NCBI GenBank assembly: GCA_003194525.1
Contig: NBIV01000130.1
Coordinates: 153,723-217,722 of the forward strand
Direction: 5' to 3'
Source: Gracilariopsis chorda
Lineage: Eukaryota > Rhodophyta > Florideophyceae > Gracilariales > Gracilariaceae
DNA: 64,000 nucleotides
Positions 33,796-42,375 of this stretch are shown here, piece by piece. The stretch's first letter is position 1, and every line of letters starts with the position of its first letter. The position numbers and the translations under genes were made by a program. The notes under the pieces were generated by a model. The model ran no database searches and was not told the origin of the DNA. It was given only the letters and a program-made list of their open reading frames with translations.

Positions 33796-34185
33796 ATGGA
33801 CCAACCCCCTCTCGGCGATTCCTACCCCGGCGCCCTTCGCCGCGCCGTGCCGCGCCTCACCGCGCCCGAGTCCCAGCACCAGGCTGACCATCAACGGCAG
33901 CAATCTGTGCCCACCACACCCTCGGCCACGTTGCACCCTTGCACTTGGGCTGCGCGTGACATCGCCGCCGCACAACGCCTGCAAACCACCATGGAGTCGC
34001 TGCGCTCTATGTTCTTGTAAGAAGAGCACGCCGCGCTGCGGGCCGCGTTGGAAGCCCATGCTGGCTCGCTGGAACGCACCGTCGACTACATGCTCGCGGC
34101 GGACGGCTTGCCCGTCGAAGTGCCCACCCGCCGCCTGCAGGAAGCGCATGACGATTCCCTAGCCTGTTGCTTGCAGCACGAATAG
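33796..34185 (+). pseudogene. GC-rich gene fragment with a CUE-like helix triad
   Basis: One forward frame runs 130 codons from the ATG at 33796 with a single internal TAA at 34018-34020. Around that stop it reads TMESLRSMFL, then EEHAALRAALEAHAGSLERT and VDYMLAADGLP. This matches the CUE (ubiquitin-binding) pattern: LxxMFP, then LxxxLxxxxGxxExAxxxLL, with the stop taking the place of residues near the normal Pro. The N-terminal half is Pro/Gln-rich. Its strong GC bias contrasts with neighbouring AT-rich DNA and suggests a former cellular exon or single-exon gene. Two overlapping frames in other phases are shadows. Confidence 0.45.
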
Positions 34186-35160
34186 CATGCCTTCTCCATG
34201 CCTCCCTGCAACACCCCGCTTTCGCCTCATCCGCGCCAAGGCTAGGAGTATGCGCGCCGCGTCTAGCCTTCAAATGGTGAGGTGGCTGGAAGAATGTTGC
34301 TCGAATTGTTCGGGGCCCTCACTGGATATTATATAGACAAAAAGTATCCTAAGAGGTATAATAAATTTAGCCAAGGTGGCCTGTCATGGCAAGGATTTGG
34401 CTCATGACAGGTTATTATGAGTTGCTGCTTAGACGTAGTATGCATAACTAGAGATTTTGCGCCTAGCCTCAATGTATTTGAAAGCCCGAGGTGGGCTCCC
34501 TCGAAGCCAACTCGGTCCAGACCACTTGTCCTTCCTTTGTCGACCCCCAACTTCTTTTAGATCTGTCTGCTTCTCCTTGCCTCCAATACTACTCTACCCC
34601 ACTTTCCTTCCATGAACGTGCAGCTTGATGTCCTGCATATCGTGAGTGAGTGATTTGCCTCGATCTGTTACGAGATCAACCGGCGAATTGGTTTGCTTTA
34701 AGTCACGCATTAGACCTAAGGTTTCGGCCGTGCGTGTTCAGTGAAGTTGTTCATATCCATATTATGGTAGACCTAAGGTTTTGGGGCGCACCTTTTGTCA
34801 TCATGGTTCTTCTCTACCGCTGCCAATTGGCTGTTGTGCTGTGTACGCTTTTATCATCATCTATTATCGCGCTGCCTTAGTCAAGGCGGTGCATTTCTTG
34901 TGCTTACCGCCGCTGTACTGAAGATGTTATTAATCATTTTCGTTCTAATCTTTATGGGCATTGCACGCCAGTGCTGATACTTTCAAGCTACGAATATATT
35001 TTCAAGCTACTCTCTGGAAAACAAGGGTACAAGAAGGGCTGTTGTCGTTCCGTGTCGTGAAATATTGCAACATGTCATTCACAGTATCGCCTGCTCCCTC
35101 TGCAGATTGTGTTTCACTGCACGCAAGACGTCCTTCTCGCGCTATGTTTTTCCAAGCCTG
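34186..35160. other. Unassigned sequence
   Basis: Only short frames. Two similar blocks TTAGACCTAAGGTTT/GTAGACCTAAGGTTT (34709 and 34767) show a small local duplication of about 60 bp spacing. No gene recognised; the 3' part of the Hint remnant may extend into the right side. Confidence 0.3.
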
Positions 35161-35164
35161 TCAA

Positions 35165-35480
35165 GCTTGTAGCTGTGCGGGCGAATGAAATGTGTATCTC
35201 CTACGTGACCTGGCGGCGCTCTTTCGAGCTCTCATTTCACATACACCAAGTTTTCTGGTTACATCGTTATTGTAACTCTGTCCAATGAAGTTTCAATCCT
35301 CACGAAATCTGACTTCATTGACTTGCGTTGGTGCGAGAAGAAAAACAATTCGCTGATGTGGTTGGGATGCGCTACCTTCACACGGTCACCAATGTGTATT
35401 AGCCTCACTGCTCTGGTATATCCCTCTTCAACTCTACCATAGCATCTGACAGGAAGTACGAAGAGCTTTCGCCGTACCAC
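35165..35480 (-). pseudogene. Hint (Hedgehog/intein-type) domain fragment
   Basis: The reverse frame 35480-35259 reads VLPVRCYGRVEEGYTRAV (C-x-P-x-x-x-x-V start with Cys displaced), IHIGDRVKVA, SELFFFSHQRKSMKSDFVRI and ETSLDRVTIT; after a stop, ENLVYVK. This follows the Hint order of the Hedgehog family: CFPxxATV, GD-x-V, SxVxxFxHxxxxxxxxFxxI, T-x-x-G-x-x-x-x-LTxxHxxxV. The Thr and His of the catalytic TxxH are not preserved. Hint domains cleave themselves from a precursor. They occur outside animals in several algae and protists. The call rests on pattern alone. Confidence 0.5.
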
Positions 35481-35985
35481 TCAATGCTAGCACTCGCTTC
35501 TTCCCACAAGTCTCACTCATCAACTCCGGGTGAGAAAGATATTTCCTCAAACAACATAGAGCGATCATCAGAGGGACGTGGCAGTTTCGCTTCCAAAGTG
35601 CCCACGTCAAATGCTGCAGACATGCTGCTAGCTGTTTCGCCGGGTGACCTTGACGGACTGGCACTCGATTATTGTCCCGTTCCATCATAAACGCTAAACT
35701 CTATCGGTCCACTTGTCCCGTCTTGAATGTGCGAAAAGAAACAAAAGTTTCAGTACCCTATGTGCAGATCGTAACACAGACGTACCTGTAGGGCCACGGA
35801 GCTCAGTCGAAGACAGACTACAAGCTCTGTCCCCGAAGTTATTTTCCCGTAATGTAGTGTCAGGATCTTCTAGATGTATCGATTGTAGCCATTGGACTCT
35901 ATTAAAGGAGATGAAGTCTGGCGTTCTCTCCTCAGAACCAGCCAGACCTTCCATCGTGTCGCCTCTCCAGTTTCAGTGTTACATT
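35481..35985. other. Probable 5' LTR/leader region of gypsy element 2
   Basis: Because a primer binding site-like sequence follows at 35986, the 5' LTR of gypsy element 2 should end near 35983 (GTGTTACA). The left LTR end cannot be fixed because the element's 3' LTR is missing from the window. Small open frames on both strands look accidental. Confidence 0.35.
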
Positions 35986-35996
35986 TGGTAGCATCT
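35986..35996 (+). other. Primer binding site of gypsy element 2
   Basis: TGGTAGCATCT lies two bases after a CA that could end an LTR, 50 bp before the gag start. The first ten bases are identical to those after the copia LTR at 42297, which is bounded without doubt. The shared sequence would be complementary to the 3' end of one tRNA (…GATGCTACCA), probably initiator Met. Confidence 0.6.
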
Positions 35997-36045
35997 GCAT
36001 TTCGATCCCCGCTCGTCCGCAACTTTCAGTCCCGCTACGACAACG

Positions 36046-37278
36046 ATGCCCCCCGCAAGCGAGACCCGCTCCAGAGCACGACTCAGAGCACAGACAGCCA
36101 GCTCAACCTCCCGTAACGCAAATCCGTCGCCTCAAAACGTTGCAACCCGACATCAGCCACCCGCCGCTCTGTCTGCACTGCACCAACCGACCGCCAAATT
36201 GCCGCCTACGGATGACACAGCTGCTTCCCATTCAACATCTCCGAGACCACAAGGAATACTTCCGACAGCCCTTCTCGAAATGATCCAGCAGCAGCAGGCT
36301 TCATTGGATGCATTAGCCGCCCAAGTAAGCTCCCTGACCAAGACTGTCGCAGCCGTTTCTCCCGCATCTGAACCTACAGTTCTTGCCACACCAACCCTCC
36401 CTTTGGACACCACTCCGGTGGGCCCACCATCTCAGCACCAAACCGGAAGACTAACCTTTCTTCTGAACGTGTTGAAATCGTCAACTTTTGCCACTTATCA
36501 TGGGAAGGAATCTGAACGGACTTCCGTCAAAGTTCATTCCTTTATCTCAGGTATCAGAAGAGTGACGAACTTGTGCTCAAGCATTTCTGACGCTCAGGAA
36601 GTTGACATTGCCGTCTCTTTATTACGTGATCACGCAGATCTGTGATACGCTCGCGCAACTCATGATGGCATTTCGTTCCCCAACCTCTCCGTTCTACAAG
36701 AGGCTATGCTAGCCGAATTTGTGCCTGCAAACGAACGTGCAATGGCTCGTGTTGCTTTGATCCAACTGCGACTCAATGGTTCCATACAGAGCCGTATTGC
36801 GGGCTTCAGAGAACTGGTCGACATCTGTCACACCCCTGTGTCTGAGTCTTTTACGTTTCTGCAGCTCTCGCTACCTCTGCTTTTCCGTAAGAAGTTATCC
36901 GAACGCTTTCCGGACGGTAATCCTATATCCATGTCTGAGGTTTATAACTATGTCCGCACGATATATATCTCGAAGAAGTGGAACAATGCGAGCTCTTTCG
37001 AACCCAAGCAATCCAAACGTTCTCACAAGAACAAGGAACTGGGGAAGAAGAACGCGAATTCAATGCATTCAGATCCCAGTCTGATCGGTAAGGATCCCGA
37101 TGCTGTTTCCTGGAGACCCGCCGACGTACGAAACGCTGTCGAGAATGGTGTGTGTTGCGCCAACGATCGCTGCATGAAATGTGGCAAGAAGCCTTGGAGC
37201 GACCCTCGTCACCCTTGCCGCAACATTGTGGCTGATGCTGCAGCCCAGCGCCCACAGAATCACCGGGCAAAAAACTAG
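36046..37278 (+). pseudogene. Ty3/gypsy gag (element 2)
   Basis: The frame from the ATG at 36046 is open for 199 codons to a TGA at 36643 and then continues to 37278 in the same phase, so a single stop splits it. N-terminal part: Ser/Pro-rich, then a short coiled coil (QQQQASLDALAAQVSSLTK). Capsid part: FATYHGKESERTSVKVHSFI, the F-x-G form of gag, and ERAMARVALIQLRLNGSIQS. C-terminal part: CMKCGKKPWSDPRHPC, a zinc-knuckle-like Cys/His cluster. Protease follows in another frame, so a frameshift, programmed or mutational, is needed for pol. Better preserved than element 1. Confidence 0.85.
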
Positions 37279-37280
37279 GA

Positions 37281-38931
37281 TCTTCGCACACAAGTGCGAA
37301 TCCAAGCAGTTCGACGGCTCCATCAAAGCTCTTAGCCATCGAAACTGCTCCGAAAGGCGAAATAATCTACGAAGGTGCCTTAAATGGCCATAAGGTTGCC
37401 TTCTACCTCGATACTGGAGCCTCCCACGCTTTAATGTCACTGAACTCGGCTCATCTCTGCCAACTTTCTCTCAGCGCTTCTGCATTCCCCTTTACCGAAC
37501 TTGGCAACAATTCAACAGTTCGTATTCTCTTCGAGACACAAACGCACATTTCCCTTGGGGACTTGTCTATTACGGTCTCGGTCTGCGTTATCGAGATGAA
37601 TGTCGAGGATAACGGTCTACCATTAGTAACTGTAGGTCGAGAATGGCTTCGTTCTACTCGCCCGCACGTTGACTGGAAGACCTACAACCTTACCGTACAG
37701 CGCGCAAACGGTTCAAGGTTCAATGTTCTTCCTCGACAACTGACGCCTTCCCAGGCCCGCTTGAAGAAGCCCACAATCCGAACTGTATCCTACAAACGCC
37801 TTCGTCGAATTGCAAAACAGAAGGGATGCGAAGTGTATGCTTTACGCTTACGCCCGTCTTCTTCCGTCGACTGCCATCCTGAAATGGCCTCCATAGTCGA
37901 CGAGTTCCGAGACGTCTTTAAAGAGGAACTATCATATGATCTCCCTCCTCAGCGGGAACAGGACTTCGAAATCAACCTGAAACACTACCAGCCACCTCCC
38001 GTACGGCCGGTCATTCGGCTGTCATACGAAAGCTCAATATCCTCTGCAACACATTGGAAGTGCTCCTCAGCAAAGGACTCATCCGCCCATCTTTTTCTCC
38101 ATTTAGTCATCAGTTTTCTTCGTGAAGAAGAAGTCGGGACAGCTACGCATGGTCTGTGACTATAGAGGTCTCAACCAAATCACCATCCCGGACGCCATGC
38201 CTCTCCCTCTCATTGACGAAGCACTAGACCAGGTTGCCGGAGCGAGGATATTTACTCAGATAGACCTCGTAGGGGCCTATCATCAAATACGAATTAAGGA
38301 AGAGGACTGCCACAAAACTGCCATTCGCACTCGCTTCGGCTCTTTTGAGTGGCGAGTGCTTTGCTTTAGGCTTTGCAACGCCCCGGCCGCCTTCTCTCGC
38401 CCAATCGCCTCCATTCTGAAACACCTGAATGGTCGCTGCCTCGTCCTGTATCTCGACGATATTTTGGTTTACAGCAGAACAATCGAAGAGCACAAAGATC
38501 ACCTCCGAGAGGTCTTTGCCGCTCTAAAGAAACACCAACTATACGATAAGCTCAGTAAGTGTGCGTTTGGTGTGACAGAAGTGGATTTGTCGGGCTTTCA
38601 TGTTTCGGACAAGGGTGTTTCTACTCAGGAACGTCTAATTTCATCTATACGAGAATGGCCTACACCTACCACACTCCCCCATGTTCAGCAGTTTGTTGGC
38701 CTCGCTAACTTCTATCGTCGTTTCGTCAAAGTCTATGCTTCTATACTACAGCCTATCACCAATGCCATCCGCAAACACGCGTTCGAGTGGTCTACAGAGC
38801 AAGAGCGACCTTTTGCCCAGATCAAAACCGCGTTCACCACTGCACCCGTTTTGGCTCACGCCGATCCGGATAAGCGCTTTGTTCTCGCCACGGATGCATC
38901 GAAGTACGCTGTTGGAGCAACGCTTCCTAAC
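37281..38931 (+). pseudogene. Ty3/gypsy pol: protease, reverse transcriptase, truncated RNase H (element 2)
   Basis: Protease: AFYLDTGASHALMSL with the active-site Asp at 37410-37412, then LPLVTVGREWLRS. The frame runs through RPVIRLSYESS, shifts near 38030 to LEVLLSKGLIRPSFSPFSHQ, and shifts again near 38110 into a 300-codon frame. RT there: KKKSGQLRMVCDYRGLNQIT, FTQIDLVGAYHQIRIKEED, NAPAAFSRPIASIL and an intact YLDD at 38449-38460, then FAQIKTAFTTAPVLAHADPD. RNase H starts as FVLATDASKYAVGATL and stops at 38931, where the composite duplicated segment begins. Integrase and 3' LTR are absent. Confidence 0.92.
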
Positions 38932-39395
38932 GAAAATAGCGCTTCGGTGAGCGGCTCAGATGGAAAGCGATCGCGGAGGCATGCGCATTTCTCTACCTGC
39001 TTGCAGTACCAGGACCACCTGTAGAATACGATAATCTAAATGATAGCAGTCATCCGAGACCCCAAACAAAGCAGAAACCTAAAACTGTGACGACGATAGG
39101 AGCAGTCCATCATCATCATAATCATGTTTACATAGCCGTCTAGCTTCTGCACTGGGTGACACCTTTATCTCTGCTGCCCCATTCGAGAAGAAATCTATCC
39201 TTTTGGTGCATAACGGCGGAAACGTTTCAACAAATCGCATGAGTATCGTGAAAAATGTAAGATACCATTGATATCGATGTTTCCATGAGAGCAACGAGAG
39301 CACTTCAGTGGTCATTTCGTTTCGAAACTTTCCAGGCGACTAGAGCATCATGGTGTGGTCGCCTCGACAAATCGGTCCCTACACGTAGTTGAGAA

Positions 39396-39459
39396 ACGCC
39401 GCCGGCGGCGTCATGAGAAGGAGCTAGCAATTCACGGGTAGATGTGTAGAATTCTACAC
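39396..39459. repeat. Two perfect palindromes within the composite segment
   Basis: ACGCCGCCGGCGGCGT (39396-39411) and GTGTAGAATTCTACAC (39444-39459) are each perfect 16-bp palindromes, 32 bp apart. In copy 2 the first is retained (61513-61528) and the second is broken by three extra bases (TAG) near 61565. Confidence 0.75.
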
Positions 39460-40001
39460 CCCTGTCTCGTAGGTTTTTTTGTCTTTTTTTTTTAATTGAA
39501 TCATTGCAACTGTTGTGCAGTGCAATAGCACTGGAGATATGACAGTGAGGCTACAGCCGCAGGGTTGATCCGCGGTTGATGTGAACAGACGTTCAGATCT
39601 TGCTAAGTTCCAAAAGTTTGAACCTGCGATTGTTGCGGCACTTCCTCGTTGCTTTTGTGAGCACTTTCTTGCGAAGCTGGAGGTTATTGTTATGTCCCTA
39701 GCATCCTGTAGGGGCCCTTTTCCGTACAGCGTAAGAGTTCCTCATACTGCAAGTAGTTGTAGAAGAGAGGAGTGCACGAGCACAAGCTCAACAAACTTAA
39801 CTTTACGACATAGCTTGAGGTCCAACCACCTCGCGCTCGTGGTTACCGCCGAATCCTACTACTCAATTTATTCTACCCGTAGAGCATAAAGCGGTTGCCA
39901 GCCGATAGGGAAGCAAAGATGAGAATTCTGGGAAGAGCAATACTTCGCGTGGTGCAATCGGCATCCATTGATAACCTAAGAACACATCTTTCGCCCCAAT
40001 T

Positions 40002-41215
40002 ATGTCAAATAAGAGAGATAGCACAGGTTTAAACGGGGCCAATCCCCATGTTGTTTCGAAGAAACCAAGGCTTGCAGATAAGGACTCGAGCAATGATGTT
40101 CACATATGTGAAGAACAAGAGCCAGCATTGATGTCTTCAAAACTTCCCTCTACTAATTCAATGCCACGTTGTATAACATCTCGTGTGGAATCGACGGGAA
40201 CAACAGGATCGTCTGTTCTGCCCGACAAGCTTGGGCAATCTCCGCCAATGCTAAAAACATCATGTAAGCATGGCATTTTCCTTCCCGGAGACTGCAAAAA
40301 AGAATATAACATTTCTGAGCTTAAGATGCCAGAGCAACTAGCGAAGCAGTACTCCCTTTCACTGATTTCATTTGAGCGGGAAATTGTAAAAGGGGTAGAG
40401 CGGAACAAGAGCATTCTGGTTGCAGCACACACGAACGTATTGAAGGCAGCGATAACGGAATACGATGGCACGAAGAGACAACCAAAGGGTAAGGTATACG
40501 TCGCCAAGCAAAGCCCTCAGCAATCAAAAATATCGAGAACTTGAAGCAGAATTTAGTGATGTTAGATTGATGACCGGGGATGCAACGATAACAAGAATAC
40601 CTCTTGTCTTGCAATGACTACCAAAACTCTCAGAAGCATACTCTACAGAGTAATTTAAGTTTTACGTGAGGTCTCTTGAGTTACTTTTGATGCAGTTCAC
40701 TATATGCGGGACAAAAAAAGAGGGGTCATGTGGGAGGAATCAATCATCCTTGTTCCGCAAACTGTCAGATTTGTACTCCTGAGCGCTACGATTCCAAACG
40801 CACGTGAAAACTCGGAATAGATTGGCCATTTGAATATCAAACGAACATAGCGCGAGCATCTCAAAATGCAGTAGCATCTCTGCACGACGAGGATCAGGAT
40901 TTGCTCCAGACAACACCCATTTTTCAACTGCTGGATCTCGGAATTGACATCCAATCTATTTCAGTAAGGGCTATTGAAATGTCTTTTCGCGACAGAGACT
41001 TTTGAGATGGGACTAAACGTGCCAGCCAAAACAGTGCTGTTTACCAGTATCAGGCCGCTTGACGGGTTACAGTTCAGAAAGCCTGCCGGAGGCGAATACA
41101 TGCAAATGAGTGGCCGGGTCGATCGTCGCGGTATTGATAAAGAGGAATCAGCAGTGCATTGTCCAAGGTTGGAAGAAGAGACCATTGCCGAAGTGGTAGT
41201 GTACAGGTGAGGTGC
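40002..41215 (+). pseudogene. MTR4-type RNA helicase remnant (copy 1)
   Basis: Starts at an ATG (40002) with KKPRLADKD, then HGIFLPGDCKKEYNISEL, ERNKSILVAAHTNVLKAAI (Walker A, AHTSAGKT expected, destroyed) and, after a stop, [10 protein letters not shown]. Next come [18 protein letters not shown] (Walker B DEVH changed to DAVH, near 40700), [13 protein letters not shown] and LHDEDQDLLQTTPIFQLL. Last, [20 protein letters not shown] and [18 protein letters not shown] (40980-41150; motif VI SGRAGRRG changed to SGRVDRRG). MTR4 feeds RNA to the nuclear exosome. Between motif III and the ratchet end, sequence equal to roughly 150-200 residues is missing. It reads without introns, with several stops and frameshifts. 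Confidence 0.9.
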
Positions 41216-41624
41216 AAGCCGGGCAGCAAAGCTATCATTGACATTGTTGAGGACAATGGATCGTGTCCCATACACTGTGACGCTACCCAACGTGTAATAC
41301 ATGCAAACATGCGTCGCTGCCTGTAATATATTGCTTCGAGAAAATGAATTTACGTGCACCTTTTTTCGCTGAACTAATGATAATGTATAGCGCTTTATAT
41401 CCAGCAATAGAGATTGTTCCTGTTTGAAGTGCGTGACCAACTGTCGCGTGACCATCCCATTCCAAAGATTTCATCAATTCGGTAGGGCCACTGCGGCCAA
41501 TGAGCTTGTTGCCGGGCGAGTCGCCGCAGAATTTCACGACTTATACGGCCGAGTGTTCGAGGCAAAGATAGTTGTGCCGCATTCGGAATGGGTGCCTCCG
41601 TCATGTAGCAATGCCTGGCGTGCC

Positions 41625-41991
41625 ACAAAGAAATTCTTCATCGTAGTTTACCCACCACATGTCGCGAAGCAGACGTTTCGATCTGCATGCCCACTTTACT
41701 CGCTTCGGTGATATCGCAGAATGTCAGGTCATGTACGACCATCCGACTGATAACTGGAGGGGGTTTGGCTTTGTCACGTTTACATCCGAACTAACATTCC
41801 ACAAAGTGGTGGATGTAGACCACGAAATCATGCATAAACACGTCAACGTAAAGCGTGCGGAGCCGAAACAAGCGCTTGACGCAAGTCTTGGACGCGAGAC
41901 AGCAGCTGCTCTACTGCCCTTTTCTTCTACTCATTCATCCACCTCTTCATTACATGTATCCTCTCAAAAGCAACAGAGTCATATGTCATGA
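41625..41991 (+). pseudogene. RRM protein remnant, hnRNP/Musashi-like (copy 1)
   Basis: TKKFFIVVYPPHVAKQTFRS (RNP2, KIFVGGL expected) is followed, after a one-base frame change near 41690, by HFTRFGDIAECQVMYDHPTD and RGFGFVTF (RNP1, perfect), then VDHEIMHKHVNVKRAEPK. The last piece (the K-R-A-x-P-K end after the fourth strand) is characteristic of the second RRM of hnRNP A/Musashi/DAZAP-type RNA-binding proteins. A Ser-rich tail follows to a stop at 41989. Upstream (41424-41620), AAEFHDLYGRVFEAKIVVP may be the remains of a first RRM. The copia LTR starts 15 bp after the stop. Confidence 0.85.
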
Positions 41992-42000
41992 AGTTCGTAG

Positions 42001-42005
42001 AATTT
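42001..42005 (+). other. Target site duplication of the copia element, left (AATTT)
   Basis: AATTT precedes the left LTR and is repeated directly after the right LTR at 46679-46683. Five bases is the usual length for copia integrase. Confidence 0.95.
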
Positions 42006-42037
42006 TGATGTAATGGGAATCGTGTTGTGACATGAGG

Positions 42038-42081
42038 CACGTAAGTCTCACATATGTATCTTACGTTAGATACATTACGTG
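42038..42081. promoter_or_regulatory. Nested palindrome in the copia U3
   Basis: Outer arms CACGTAA (42038-42044) and TTACGTG (42075-42081) enclose inner arms ATGTATC (42054-42060) and GATACAT (42069-42075). The core contains TTACGTTA. CACGT/ACGTG are ACGT-core elements bound by bZIP/bHLH factors in many eukaryotes; binding here is inference. It is preserved in the 3' LTR, except for its immediate right flank. Confidence 0.6.
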
Positions 42082-42233
42082 ATAATAATGTTGTAAGGTA
42101 AGCAGTAATTAGTCTCATTAGTGCTGACCTCAGCAGTATAGTAGATTCTGAATCCTGTGGTTCCCTGCAGAGCAACCACAAGCGTACCAAAGGCGTCTAT
42201 GATTTTGGCAGGGTTTTGCACAGATGCCATATC

Positions 42234-42239
42234 TATAAA
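42234..42239 (+). promoter_or_regulatory. TATA box in the copia 5' LTR
   Basis: TATAAA about 57 bp before the LTR end; the matching site in the 3' LTR is 46617-46622. It is the only TATA-like sequence in the LTR in a plausible promoter position. Confidence 0.6.
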
Positions 42240-42296
42240 GGCTTGGAAAAGACTCCACCTTCAAGGAGAAGGAGTCATCCGACCGAAGCACAACAG

Positions 42297-42306
42297 TGGT
42301 AGCATC
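42297..42306 (+). other. Copia primer binding site
   Basis: TGGTAGCATC starts one base after the LTR. The first seven bases match the Met-initiator primer site known from yeast Ty1 (TGGTAGC). The same ten bases follow the likely LTR of gypsy element 2 at 35986, so both families seem to use the same host tRNA. Confidence 0.8.
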
Positions 42307-42375
42307 GCACTCCACAGAAGATTGCTATCTCGTTCGCTTTGCAGCGCAGAGAGGTCGTTTCGTAATTTCTCTTCA

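Larger units (their letters stand above)
38932..42000. repeat. Composite duplicated segment, copy 1 (with captured MTR4 and RRM pieces)
   Basis: From GAAAATAGCGCTTCGG at 38932 the sequence matches 61049 onward, with an offset of 22117-22121, all the way to where copy 2 leaves the window. The copies are nearly identical, with scattered substitutions and one- to three-base indels (for example GGGTAG/GGTAG at 39436 and AGGTTTAAAC/AGGTTAAAC at 40026). Copy 1 begins inside the RNase H of gypsy element 2, so it inserted there or was joined there. Its right end is masked by the copia insertion at 42006. Confidence 0.95.
42006..42295 (+). mobile_element. Copia 5' LTR, 290 bp
   Basis: Begins TGATGTAATGGGAATC and ends GAAGCACAACA. 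It matches 46388-46678 at all but a handful of positions (differences around ATAATAATGTTGTAAGG/ATATGTAATGTTGTGAGG and CATCC/CGTCC), so insertion was recent. A TATA box (TATAAA) lies at 42234-42239, which would put the transcript start near 42265 and leave a very short R-U5. U3 holds a nested palindrome at 42038-42081. Confidence 0.97.

Noticed and set aside
42157-42375. Extra 73 codons at the front of the copia polyprotein frame
   Set aside because: They lie in the LTR and primer site; translation most likely begins at 42376. The same frame is found after the 3' LTR start (46540) only because the LTR is repeated.
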